The position numbers and the translations under genes are program-made. A stretch of DNA of 64,000 nt from Pseudomonas chlororaphis (GTDB lineage: Bacteria > Pseudomonadota > Gammaproteobacteria > Pseudomonadales > Pseudomonadaceae): assembly GCF_003731765.1 (NCBI RefSeq), contig NZ_MOAL01000004.1, positions 1,922,001 to 1,986,000 on the forward strand, in the 5' to 3' direction. The notes under the pieces are model-generated. The model was not told where the DNA came from, made no database searches, and was given only the letters and a program-made list of their open reading frames with translations. This document shows, one piece after another, positions 1 to 8,474 of this stretch; the first letter of the stretch is position 1, and each line of letters opens with the position of its first letter.

Positions 1-214
1 GCGATGGCCTGGAAAGATATTAAATCAGGACGCCGAGTCGGCCCATGCGCACCGTGACGGTCGATAAAACTTTTGGAGAACATGCCAGGTCGGGGGATGG
101 CGGAAGGGAGAGGGGGGGCGTGGTGCGTGCCGATCAGAATCTGTTAGGTTGTGCACCGACCATGACGTTGCACGCCCCCTGCAACGCCCGTTACCTCAAG
201 GACGAACCACGCAC
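1..214. other. Left edge, no convincing gene
   Basis: One forward frame is open from base 1 to a TGA at 55-57 and could be the last 18 codons of a gene that starts outside the window, but nothing in the residues supports this. No promoter, terminator or repeat was recognised before the first gene. Confidence 0.3.
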
Positions 215-1132
215 ATGACGCCGGATGAATTGCACCGATACCTGAGCGGAACCGCGCATCAGCGCGTTTTCGATCACCCATTGCTCTATCAGTTGATGAC
301 CTACGGCGATGGCGCCAAAGCGCCTTACCGCATCACAAATTGGAATGCTTATGGGCTCGTCGCACGGGGTCTGCTGACTTGGTTGGCTCAGCGCACATTC
401 AATCAACACCGTTTTCCTTGGCACCCCGACACCTGCTTCACTGAGATGCCCGATAAGGATCAGGAGGAACTCGAACAGTTGCGTAAACTTCTGGCGGACT
501 GGAGCGCTGAGCGGTTTTTGTTGGAGGATGCCTGTCGGGTACTCAGAGAGATCTACGTGCACACGCAATGCGTGCTCGCCAGTTCCGGCTGCACAACCAT
601 TGAGTTGGGCCGTGGGCTGAACGATATCGACGCCAACGGCCGGTTAAATCACGAGTCTGGATACGCGACTCGCATGGCGCGCTCAGCGCTGGCAGCCGAA
701 CGGCTTAACGAGGATTCGTTTCTCTTCCCCACCAACGTGCTCAGCTCTTGGAGCCAGGGTGGTTATGGCCATTACCCAGTGATCCTGACGATGCAACTGC
801 CTATTGAGAGTGTCCTCTGGGGCAGCGCCACCGTTGGTTCCAAAGACCCAAGCATCTCGTCGAGCGCGGTGGAGCCCAGTGAGTGGGTCGTGGCGAATTT
901 TGCGCCGGATGCACTGCTGAAAATTCCCGTCACCGCTGTTAACAGCAAGATGTTAGTCAAGGATTTTAAAAGTGACGACGAGGCAGGGACGTTTCTGAAG
1001 CTGCAGCAGAATACGCTAGGCAAACAAACCTCAATGTTTAAAGACCTCGTATTGCGTCCCCTCGGCCACCCGAGGCTGGGTGTCAAAGACCGCCTAAGAA
1101 AAGCCTGGTGGGCTATTTATCACGGGCGTTAA
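215..1132 (+). CDS. Hypothetical protein, possible ADP-ribosyltransferase fold
   Basis: The protein has 305 residues and I do not recognise its family with certainty. The ATG at 215 is chosen because AAGGA lies about 12 bases upstream; an upstream ATG at 149 would add 22 basic, low-complexity residues. No signal peptide or membrane segment is visible. The order of certain residues resembles the R-S-E class of ADP-ribosyltransferases: R133 in IELGRGL, S177/S180 in VLSSWS, a strand-rich stretch near 188-203, then E220 and E223 in VEPSEWVVA followed by another strand. That assignment is inference from motif order only. An alternative is an uncharacterised cytoplasmic protein or secreted effector. 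It is followed directly by a pair of Bvg-like boxes. No gene partner lies upstream within the window. Confidence 0.6.
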   Translation: MTPDELHRYLSGTAHQRVFDHPLLYQLMTYGDGAKAPYRITNWNAYGLVARGLLTWLAQRTFNQHRFPWHPDTCFTEMPDKDQEELEQLRKLLADWSAERFLLEDACRVLREIYVHTQCVLASSGCTTIELGRGLNDIDANGRLNHESGYATRMARSALAAERLNEDSFLFPTNVLSSWSQGGYGHYPVILTMQLPIESVLWGSATVGSKDPSISSSAVEPSEWVVANFAPDALLKIPVTAVNSKMLVKDFKSDDEAGTFLKLQQNTLGKQTSMFKDLVLRPLGHPRLGVKDRLRKAWWAIYHGR

Positions 1133-1138
1133 CAGTTC

Positions 1139-1174
1139 TCGGAAATTTCCTACAAATCACAGGGAAATATCCAC
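1139..1174. promoter_or_regulatory. Distal pair of BvgA-like heptad palindromes
   Basis: The first palindrome is TCGGAAA/TTTCCTA (1139-1152). A weaker one, AGGGAAA/TATCCAC (1161-1174), is centred exactly 22 bp downstream. Bordetella BvgA dimers bind inverted heptads related to TTTCCTA, with successive dimers 22 bp apart. The pair lies about 280 bp before the response regulator gene and just after the stop of the first gene. The remaining sequence from 1175 to 1320 holds no gene I can support. Confidence 0.5.
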
Positions 1175-1320
1175 TCCAAGGCATCTGCGGGTGGGGCGCA
1201 CCATGCGCGTTCAGGGGCGGCGAACGGGGGGATGACGATTGACCGGGCCTGGCGTGCCGAAAGGGCGGGGCAAGGCCGAGCACCAGAGCGGCCAGCTCAG
1301 GTAAAAGTCGTCAAAAAGCC

Positions 1321-1359
1321 TCAGAAATTTCCTACACTGCCTTTACGCTCGTGTACTTT
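1321..1359 (+). promoter_or_regulatory. Proximal BvgA-like box and promoter of the response regulator operon
   Basis: TCAGAAA/TTTCCTA occupies 1321-1334. A possible -10 element TACTTT (1354-1359) starts 26 bp after the TTTCCTA half-site begins. The same half-site to -10 geometry, 26-30 bp, is seen before the autotransporter and EAL genes. The arrangement suggests autoactivation by the adjacent regulator. Confidence 0.45.
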
Positions 1360-1450
1360 TGACGACGCACGACGGCGGGCCAATGCCTTCGTGGTCAGGC
1401 AGGGATGATCTTGTCACCGTTGTGGTTCGGTGCGTCTTACAGGGGTTCTT

Positions 1451-2077
1451 ATGTACAAAGCGTTGGTTGTGGACGATCACCCGTTTATTCGCTCGGCGGT
1501 GAAGATGCTGCTCAAGCAGGAGCAGTTCGACGTCGTGGCCGAGGCCGACAACGGGGCCGATGCGGTGCAATTGGCCCGTGAGCATGCGCCGGACCTGATC
1601 ATCCTCGACATCGCCATGCCCAAGCTCGATGGGCTGGAAGTCATCAGCCGCCTCAGCACCCTGGGCCTGCCGAGCAAGATTCTGGTGCTGACCTCGCAGC
1701 CGGCGTTGCTCTATTCCATGCGCTGCATGAAAGCCGGCGCTGCCGGTTACATTTCCAAGACCAATGACCTGGATGAACTGGCCAAGGCCATCACCGCGAT
1801 CATGTCCGGCTACACCTTCTTTCCCAACCTGGCCACCAGCTCGGTGCGCCGCAGTGATGTCGAGGCCACCGACCTTGAGCTGATCCAGCGCCTGTCCGAC
1901 CGCGAGCTGACGATTTTGCAGCAGTTGTCCAACGGATTGAGCAACAAGGAAATCGGCGACGCCATGCTGATCAGCAACAAGACCGTCAGCACCTACAAGA
2001 CCCGCTTGATCGAAAAGCTCAACGTGAAGTCCGTGGTCTACCTGGCCGATTTCGCCAAGCGCAACAACCTCATCTGA
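1451..2077 (+). CDS. BvgA-like response regulator, NarL/LuxR type
   Basis: This is a 208-residue response regulator. An N-terminal receiver (about 4-120) carries the acidic pair D8/D9, phosphoacceptor D53 in LIILDIAMP and a K at the usual position in AGYISK. A LuxR/NarL helix-turn-helix lies at about 145-200 (LSDRELTILQQL, then NKEIGDAMLISNKTVSTYK). Its role is DNA-binding transcription control on phosphorylation by the adjacent kinase. The ATG at 1451 is preferred over one at 1430 because the receiver begins at MYKALVVDDH and a GGGG-containing ribosome site precedes it. Its stop codon abuts the kinase ATG, so the two are co-transcribed. Length and pairing with a BvgS-type kinase match BvgA or EvgA. 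Confidence 0.92.
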   Translation: MYKALVVDDHPFIRSAVKMLLKQEQFDVVAEADNGADAVQLAREHAPDLIILDIAMPKLDGLEVISRLSTLGLPSKILVLTSQPALLYSMRCMKAGAAGYISKTNDLDELAKAITAIMSGYTFFPNLATSSVRRSDVEATDLELIQRLSDRELTILQQLSNGLSNKEIGDAMLISNKTVSTYKTRLIEKLNVKSVVYLADFAKRNNLI

Positions 2078-5000
2078 ATGACTACTTTTCTCCGTCGCCG
2101 TTTTCTACGCGCCTGTTTCTCCCCCGCATGCGCCCTGGCCGCGTGCCTGTTGGCCATGGGCACGAGCGCCGAGGCCGCTTCGCCCCCCGAAACCCTGAAC
2201 CTGCTGGGGCGTTCCCAGGTCGAGGAATACCAGGTCGGCCTGGATGAACAAGACTGGAGCTGGCTGCGGCGCAAGGGCCGCCTGGTGCTCGGGGCCTCGG
2301 CGCCGGACTATTCGCCCTTTGGCATCAGCAGCAATGGCAGCGACTACGAAGGCTTGACTGCCGACTACGCCAAGCTGATCGGCCAACTGCTGCACGTCGA
2401 GGTCGAGGTGCGGCGCTACGCCTCGCGGTCCGAGGTGATCAATGCCCTGAAAAGCGGCGACATCGACCTGCTGGGTACGGCGAACGGCTATGAAGCGGCC
2501 GACCCGGACCTGGTGATGTCCCAACCCTATGCCCAGGACCAGCCGACGCTGGTGACCCGCATCGGCGACAGCCAGGGACTGGCGCCGGACCTGGCAGGCA
2601 AGACAGTGGCGATGCTCTATCACTACCTGCCCCCGGCTGCCGTGGAGCAGTTTTACCCCAAGGCCAAGGTGCGCCTGTACCCCTCGACCCTCAGCGCCAT
2701 TGGCGCCGTGGCATTCGGACAGGCCGATGTCTACCTTGGCGACGCCATCAGTGCCCATTACCTGATCAGCAAGAACTACCTGAACAACGTGCAACTGGTG
2801 GACTTTTCGCGCATGGAAGTGCAGCCGTTCGCCTTTGCCCTGGCCCGCGACAACCTACGCGTGCTGAACGTGGTCAACCAGGCCCTGGGGGCCATTCCCG
2901 TCAGTGAACGCATGACAATTTTGCGGCGCTGGGGGGCCGGGGGCAGCAGCATGCCGGGGCAGCAGACCCTGCATTTCAGTGTTCGCGAACAACGCTGGCT
3001 GGACCAGCACCCGCGCATTCGGGTGGCGATCAACGAGAACTTCCTGCCCCTGAGTTTCATGGACAAGCAAGGCCATTTTCGTGGCATCAGCGCCGATGTG
3101 CTGGCCAAGATCAGCCTGCGCACCGGCTTGAAGTTCGACATCCAGCGCGGTGACTCGGTGCCGGACCTGATCGCCCGGGTCGCCAGCGGCAAGGCCGATA
3201 TGCTGGCGGCCATCACCCCCAGTTCCGAGCGCGAAGGCCAATTGCGCTTTACCCGGCCGTACCTGACCAACCCCTTTGTCTTGGTGACCGCCAGCGGGCC
3301 TCGGCAACCGGCGACCCTGGACGAAATGGCCGGCAAACGCCTGGCGCTGATTCGCGGCAATGTGTTGCGCGAATACCTGATCGAGCACTACCCACGGGTC
3401 GAACTGGTGGCCGCGGACAACGCCGCCGACGCCATGGCCATGGTGGCCGACGGCAAGGCACAGGGGGCGATCAACTCGCTGGTCAGCGCCCACTACATGA
3501 TTTCCCGCCAATACGGCGACCGTTTGCAGGTGACCAGCACCGTGGGCACGATGCCGGCGCGGGTGGCCTTTGCCACCGATCGCGGGGCGCTGGAGCTGTA
3601 TTCGATCCTCGACAAGGCGTTGCTGAGCATTGCCCCTGATGAAATGGACGAACTGACCAACCGCTGGCGCAATGAAGTGCTGGTGGAGGACAGCTACTGG
3701 CTGCGCTATCGCACCACGATCCTCCAGGGGTTTGCCATCGCTACGTTGCTGTTGCTCCTGGCCGGCGGCTGGATTGCCTACCTGCGTCTGTTGATGCGTA
3801 AGCGCGAGCAGGCTGAGCGCGCCCTCAACGACCAGTTGGAATTCATGCGGGTGCTGATCGACGGCACGCCCCATCCGATTTATGTGCGCGACCGCGAAGG
3901 CCGCTTGCTGACGTGCAATGCCGGCTACTTGCAGGTCTTTGGCGTCGAGCGCGAAGCGGTGATCGGCCGGACGGTGGTCGAGGGCGTGTTGAGCGATGGG
4001 AATGAAGCCAAGGGCTATCACCAGGATTACCTGCGGGTCATGGCCGAGGGCGCACCCCAGGTCCAGGACCGTCGCCTGAGCATGCCGGACGGCCGAGTCC
4101 TGACCATCTACCACTGGATGCTGCCGTACCGCGGCAGCGACGGCGCGGTCAACGGCATGATTGCCGGCTGGATTGATGTCAGCGAGCGCCTGCACCTGTT
4201 GCAGGAGCTGCGTGAAGCCAAGCAAAGCGCCGATGACGCCAACCGCGCCAAGACCACCTTCCTGGCAACCATGAGCCACGAGATCCGCACGCCGATGAAC
4301 GCGGTGATCGGCATGCTGGAACTGGCGCTGAACAAGGCCGATCAAGGGGTGATGGACCGCTTTGCGATTGAGGTGGCCTCCGGGGCGGCGCGGGGTTTGC
4401 TGGACTTGATCGGCGACATTCTCGACATCGCACGGATCGAATCCGGGCGCCTGTCCCTGGCGCCGGAGCGGGCCAACCTGCGGGAATTGCTGGAGTCGGT
4501 GGTGCGGATCTTCGATGGGCTGGCGCGGCAGAAACACTTGTCCCTGGTGCTGGACCTGGATGCTCGGGCCCACTGCGATGTGTTGATTGACCCGCTGCGT
4601 TTCAAGCAGATCGTTTCCAACCTGCTGAGCAATGCCATCAAATTTACCGCCCACGGCCAGGTGCGCCTGAGTGTGCGCATTCAAGCAAACGCGGATGGCC
4701 AGCGCCTGGGCGTGGTACTGCGGGTCGAGGACTCCGGCATTGGCATTTCGGCTGAAGACCAGCGGCGTCTGTTCAGCCCCTTTACCCAGGCCAGCAACCA
4801 GCAGCAGTCGGCTCGCAGCGGTTCCGGGCTGGGCCTGGTGATCAGTCGCACCCTGTGCGAAATGATGGGCGGCCGACTGACCCTCGATAGCGAATTGGGC
4901 CACGGCACGCAGATCGAGGTGAGCCTGGACCTGCCGACCCTGGAACCCCTCAGCCCGGCGGCGCCGCTGGAAGAGCCGCTGGGCGCTCCGGGCCGGGCCC

Positions 5001-5743
5001 TGAACATTCTGGTGATTGACGATTACCCGGCCAACCGCCTGTTGCTGTCCCAGCAACTGAGCTATCTGGGGCACCGGATCGAAGACGCCGAAGACGGCGC
5101 CCACGGTTTGCGCGCCTGGCGCAACGGCCATTTCGATGTGGTGATCACCGATTGCAACATGCCGATCATGACGGGCTATGAACTGGCCCGGGCGATTCGC
5201 GATGAAGAGCGTGCGCGCGGTCTGGCGCCCAAGCTGATCCTGGGCTTTACCGCCAACGCCCAACCGGAAGAAAAGGCCCGTTGCCTGGCTGCCGGCATGG
5301 ACGACTGCCTGTTCAAGCCCATCAGCCTCAAGGACTTGCATGCACGCCTGCTCGCTGTGGCGGGGTCGGGCAGGGCGCTGCCCGATGAAGAACCGCCGGC
5401 TGCGGGCAGCGAGGCAATCGACCTGAGCAGCCTGGAACAACTGACTCGGGGCGACCCGGCGTCGATCAACAGCCTCTTGGGGGACCTGGCCCGCAGCAAT
5501 GACGAGGACCTGGCGCGCCTGATGCAGCTGTTCATTCGTCACGATCTGCCGGGGTTGGCCGACCTGGCCCACCGGGTCAAGGGCGGCGCGCGGATCATCA
5601 AGGCCCGCGGGCTGGTTGAATGCTGCGAGAACCTGGAAGCCGCCTGCAACGGGCAGGACTGCGCCCCACTCACCGCGGCGGTGGACGCTTTGCAGCAAAC
5701 CATGGAACGCCTGGCCGAGCAGTTGGAGCGCCGCCTGGCCTAG
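2078..5743 (+). CDS. BvgS-like unorthodox hybrid sensor histidine kinase
   Basis: This 1221-residue inner-membrane kinase has the complete BvgS/EvgS architecture. In order it has an N-terminal signal/anchor (about 8-33), two tandem periplasmic solute-binding (Venus flytrap) domains (about 65-290 and 310-530), a transmembrane helix (about 547-569), a PAS domain (about 585-705), a HisKA domain with H734 in MSHEIRTPMN, an HATPase with NLLSNAIKFT and GSGLGLVIS, a receiver with D1025 in VVITDCNMP, and a C-terminal HPt with H1165 in LAHRVKGGA. Phosphate should pass H734, D1025, H1165 and then D53 of the upstream regulator. All phosphorelay residues are present, so it looks functional. The signal sensed cannot be deduced. 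It starts directly after the regulator stop. Confidence 0.95.
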   Translation: MTTFLRRRFLRACFSPACALAACLLAMGTSAEAASPPETLNLLGRSQVEEYQVGLDEQDWSWLRRKGRLVLGASAPDYSPFGISSNGSDYEGLTADYAKLIGQLLHVEVEVRRYASRSEVINALKSGDIDLLGTANGYEAADPDLVMSQPYAQDQPTLVTRIGDSQGLAPDLAGKTVAMLYHYLPPAAVEQFYPKAKVRLYPSTLSAIGAVAFGQADVYLGDAISAHYLISKNYLNNVQLVDFSRMEVQPFAFALARDNLRVLNVVNQALGAIPVSERMTILRRWGAGGSSMPGQQTLHFSVREQRWLDQHPRIRVAINENFLPLSFMDKQGHFRGISADVLAKISLRTGLKFDIQRGDSVPDLIARVASGKADMLAAITPSSEREGQLRFTRPYLTNPFVLVTASGPRQPATLDEMAGKRLALIRGNVLREYLIEHYPRVELVAADNAADAMAMVADGKAQGAINSLVSAHYMISRQYGDRLQVTSTVGTMPARVAFATDRGALELYSILDKALLSIAPDEMDELTNRWRNEVLVEDSYWLRYRTTILQGFAIATLLLLLAGGWIAYLRLLMRKREQAERALNDQLEFMRVLIDGTPHPIYVRDREGRLLTCNAGYLQVFGVEREAVIGRTVVEGVLSDGNEAKGYHQDYLRVMAEGAPQVQDRRLSMPDGRVLTIYHWMLPYRGSDGAVNGMIAGWIDVSERLHLLQELREAKQSADDANRAKTTFLATMSHEIRTPMNAVIGMLELALNKADQGVMDRFAIEVASGAARGLLDLIGDILDIARIESGRLSLAPERANLRELLESVVRIFDGLARQKHLSLVLDLDARAHCDVLIDPLRFKQIVSNLLSNAIKFTAHGQVRLSVRIQANADGQRLGVVLRVEDSGIGISAEDQRRLFSPFTQASNQQQSARSGSGLGLVISRTLCEMMGGRLTLDSELGHGTQIEVSLDLPTLEPLSPAAPLEEPLGAPGRALNILVIDDYPANRLLLSQQLSYLGHRIEDAEDGAHGLRAWRNGHFDVVITDCNMPIMTGYELARAIRDEERARGLAPKLILGFTANAQPEEKARCLAAGMDDCLFKPISLKDLHARLLAVAGSGRALPDEEPPAAGSEAIDLSSLEQLTRGDPASINSLLGDLARSNDEDLARLMQLFIRHDLPGLADLAHRVKGGARIIKARGLVECCENLEAACNGQDCAPLTAAVDALQQTMERLAEQLERRLA

Positions 5744-5770
5744 GGCGTCCGGAAGTTTCATCCGAATACG

Positions 5771-5784
5771 CGGAAAACGTCCTA
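5771..5784. promoter_or_regulatory. Weak BvgA-like palindrome downstream of the kinase gene
   Basis: CGGAAAA/CGTCCTA matches the heptad pattern imperfectly. It lies 28 bp after the kinase stop and about 240 bp upstream of the strong boxes in front of the autotransporter. It could be an upstream dimer site or chance. Confidence 0.25.
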
Positions 5785-6016
5785 CATAGGGCCTTTGGGG
5801 CAGTGATTAATCTGTTGAACAGTTGATGTTCAATCGATGGCTGCCCCAAGCCCGTTCCGCCAGCGTCCAGCCCCATTCGCGGCTGGCCAGGAAACAGCTG
5901 AAGCGCACGCGGCACTGATCCGCAATCCCCGGCTGAGCAGCCCGCGTTCCTGCGAGAGGACGCGCGGGATGGCTCTGGGGCCGGTTTTCTCGCTTGAACG
6001 GCCCGCTGGCACAGCT
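5785..6016. other. Gap between the kinase and autotransporter genes
   Basis: No gene is supported here. An 88-codon forward frame (5837-6103) is arginine/proline-rich, has no ribosome site and runs across the Bvg-like boxes, so it is treated as chance. Confidence 0.5.
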
Positions 6017-6078
6017 TGGGAAACTTCCTACAAACGCATGGAATTTTCCTACTTCTTTACGGTTTGCCGATCTCTACA
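6017..6078 (+). promoter_or_regulatory. BvgA-like box array and promoter of the autotransporter gene
   Basis: TGGGAAA/CTTCCTA (6017-6030) is followed 21 bp later by the half-site TTTCCTA (6045-6051). A possible -10 element TACATT (6073-6078) starts 28 bp after that half-site begins. The layout closely matches the array before the EAL gene. Confidence 0.55.
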
Positions 6079-6182
6079 TTCGTTACCTCATCTGAGCCTC
6101 TGACCACGTGTCAGCCCCCGCTCAGCCTGGATGCCCATGGCATTTGCATCGTCCCATCGGCGGTATGACTGAGGTACTGAAA

Positions 6183-8237
6183 ATGAGCCCCCTTCACTTG
6201 AAAAACTCCTCGCCACTGGTGCTGTCGCCCCTGGCGTTGGCCATCACCATGCTGCTGCCGGTGCAGGCCCAGGCGTTCACCGCGACGGTCAATAATGGCG
6301 CGGTCATCGACGGCGAGACCGTCTCGGCCGGCCAGCAGAACATCGGCACCCACGGCACCACCACTAACATCCTGATCGAGGCGAGCGGCACCCAGGAAGT
6401 GTTCAGGCAGGGGGTTTCGAACGACACGACGGTCAATGGCCTCCAGGAGATAAAAGGCGGTACCTCGAATCGCTCCATCATCAATGCCGGAGGCACACAC
6501 AATGTGTTCAGCGAGGGCACGGCCAACGACACGGTGCTGAACGGCGGGCGGCAGACGGTGCAAAACCCCAACGCCTGGGCCAATCGCAGCGTCATCAACC
6601 AGGACGGGGTGCAGATCATTTCCCTCGCCGGGTCTGCGGCTGACACGGTAATCAATCAGGGCGGCCTGCAAACCCTGACCGACATGGGCACGGCCACCAA
6701 CACCCTGATGCTCAGCGGTGGCGAGCAACGCCTGCAGCGCGACGCTTTTGGCGCTGCCGTGGCCAATGGCACGCGGATTGACGGCGGTTTGCAGAGCGTC
6801 TATGACACCGGCATCGCCAACAACAGCAGCGTCAGCAACGGTGGCCGGGTCAACCTTTACAACGGTGCCCAGGCCAGCGGCCTGGTGGCGGAGGCGGGCG
6901 GCACGGTGAATGTCATGGAAAGCGGCGTGAAAACCGTCGATTCGCTGACCCTCAATGGCGGTAGCCTGGCCTTCGTCCCAACGGCGGACGGCAGCTTCAA
7001 GACCTTTACCCTGGACGCCCTGTCGGGCAGTGGCCGGATTCTGATGAACACCGACCTGGCCGGCGGGCAGGGCGATTTGCTGGTGGTGCAGGGTGCCGGC
7101 CAGGCTTCGGGCAATCACACTCTGGTGGTGGCCGATTCCGGGCATGACCCCCTCGCTGCCGACGGGCGCCTGATGCTGGTGGACACCCAAGGAGGCGATG
7201 CGCGATTTGCCCTGCTGGGTGGGCATGTCGACGCCGGGGCGTTCCGTTATCAGTTGCAGCAGCAAGGGGATGACTGGGTCCTGGCCAGCAGCGGCAAGGC
7301 ATCGGGCGATCCGGCCCCAGACCAGTTGTCCAAGGGCGCCAACGCGGCGATTGCCGCGCAGACGGCCGGGGCCACCTTGTGGAGCGCGCAGATGAACGCC
7401 TTGGTCAAGCGCCTCGGTGAGTTGCGTATGGGCCAGGACGAAGGCGGGGTGTGGACCCGGGGCATTGGCAAGCGCTTCGACATCAACGACAAATCCAGCC
7501 GTTCCTACACCCAGAACATTACGGGGGTCGAGGTCGGGGCCGACAAGGCGTTCGCCCTGGACAGCGGCAAAGTCTATGTCGGTGCCATGCTGGGCAGTGC
7601 CCGCTCCGACCTGGACTTCGGCGAAGGCGCATCCGGCAACATCGACAGCCGGATGCTCGGCGTCTACGCCACCTACCTCCACGACAGCGGCGTGTATGTG
7701 GACAGCGTGGTGAAGTACAGCCGCTTCGACAACGACATCAAGACCCCCAGCAACCTGGGCGGGGCGGTCAAAGGTTCGTACTCCAGCAACGGGGTCGGCA
7801 CCGACATCGAAATCGGCAAGCACATCAGCCTCAAGGACGGCTGGTTCGTCGAGCCGCAACTGGAGATCACCGCCACCCGGACCCAGGGCGCCCAATACAC
7901 CGCGAGCAACGGCCTGCGGGTCAAGTCCGATGACATGGATTCCCTGCAAAGCCGTGTAGGTTCGTTGTTCGGCCGCAGCCTGCAACTGGCCAACGGCATG
8001 CACGCCCAACCTTACGCCAAGGCTTCCTACATCACGGAGCATGCCGGTAGCAGCCAGGTCCGGATCAACGACAACCGGCTGGACGCCGAGCTGCCGGGGG
8101 ATCGGGTCGAACTGGGCCTGGGCGGGGTGCTGCAGGTCAGCCAGAAGAGCAAGATTTCCCTGGATGCGGAGTACTCCAAGGGCCACGACATCGAGCAACC
8201 CTGGGGCATCAACCTGGGTTATCGCTACCTCTGGTAA
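6183..8237 (+). CDS. AIDA/pertactin-type autotransporter adhesin
   Basis: This 684-residue type V secreted protein starts at the ATG at 6183, which has GAGG 8 bases upstream. Residues 1-31 are a signal peptide ending in VQAQA. The passenger (about 32-400) contains AIDA-type repeats of about 20 residues built on G-x-A-N-D-T-x-L-N-G-G patterns, and then a pertactin-like region. The C-terminal beta-barrel translocator (about 422-684) begins near GVWTRGIGKRF and ends in YRYLW, an aromatic terminus suited to BAM recognition. It probably acts as a surface adhesin or aggregation factor. The boxes upstream suggest control by the adjacent BvgA/BvgS-like pair, as pertactin is controlled in Bordetella. 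The passenger is short and no protease motif was seen. Confidence 0.9.
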   Translation: MSPLHLKNSSPLVLSPLALAITMLLPVQAQAFTATVNNGAVIDGETVSAGQQNIGTHGTTTNILIEASGTQEVFRQGVSNDTTVNGLQEIKGGTSNRSIINAGGTHNVFSEGTANDTVLNGGRQTVQNPNAWANRSVINQDGVQIISLAGSAADTVINQGGLQTLTDMGTATNTLMLSGGEQRLQRDAFGAAVANGTRIDGGLQSVYDTGIANNSSVSNGGRVNLYNGAQASGLVAEAGGTVNVMESGVKTVDSLTLNGGSLAFVPTADGSFKTFTLDALSGSGRILMNTDLAGGQGDLLVVQGAGQASGNHTLVVADSGHDPLAADGRLMLVDTQGGDARFALLGGHVDAGAFRYQLQQQGDDWVLASSGKASGDPAPDQLSKGANAAIAAQTAGATLWSAQMNALVKRLGELRMGQDEGGVWTRGIGKRFDINDKSSRSYTQNITGVEVGADKAFALDSGKVYVGAMLGSARSDLDFGEGASGNIDSRMLGVYATYLHDSGVYVDSVVKYSRFDNDIKTPSNLGGAVKGSYSSNGVGTDIEIGKHISLKDGWFVEPQLEITATRTQGAQYTASNGLRVKSDDMDSLQSRVGSLFGRSLQLANGMHAQPYAKASYITEHAGSSQVRINDNRLDAELPGDRVELGLGGVLQVSQKSKISLDAEYSKGHDIEQPWGINLGYRYLW

Positions 8238-8253
8238 AAGCGGCAGCCTTGTG

Positions 8254-8332
8254 TAGGAGCCGGCTTGCCGGTGACAGGGCCTTGAGCCTTGCGTGGTGTT
8301 GCGATCGCGATCGCTGGCAAGCCAGCGCTTAC
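8254..8332. repeat. REP-like intergenic repeat
   Basis: The stretch begins GTAGGAGCCGGCTTGCCGG and ends with CTGGCAAGCCAGCGCTTACG. This head and tail pattern is typical of the degenerate REP elements scattered between Pseudomonas genes. It lies just after the autotransporter stop. Confidence 0.6.
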
Positions 8333-8377
8333 GGGGGGCGGGTGTCTTGGAATGGTTGTTTGTTGGCGCCGGCTTGT

Positions 8378-8442
8378 TGGGAAATTTCCTACAAGTCAGC
8401 GGGGCTTTTCCTACTCAGTAGTGCGGCAACTTTGCCGACAAT
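8378..8442 (+). promoter_or_regulatory. BvgA-like box array and promoter of the EAL gene
   Basis: TGGGAAA/TTTCCTA (8378-8391) is the best heptad palindrome in the window. A second TTTCCTA half-site (8407-8413) follows at exactly 22 bp. A possible -10 element GACAAT (8437-8442) starts 30 bp after that half-site begins. Confidence 0.6.
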
Positions 8443-8474
8443 AGCCACTCATCTCCACAGACGAGCCGCCCGCC

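Noticed and set aside
2855..5761. A 968-codon open frame on the minus strand opposite the BvgS-like kinase
   Set aside because: It is a compositional mirror of the kinase gene, with no motif and no ribosome site.
5837..6103. An 88-codon frame before the autotransporter
   Set aside because: It has no ribosome site, has low-complexity residues and overlaps the Bvg-like operator array.
6111..8198. A 695-codon frame opposite the autotransporter
   Set aside because: It is a mirror of a repetitive GC-rich gene; the forward protein has a signal peptide, passenger and barrel.
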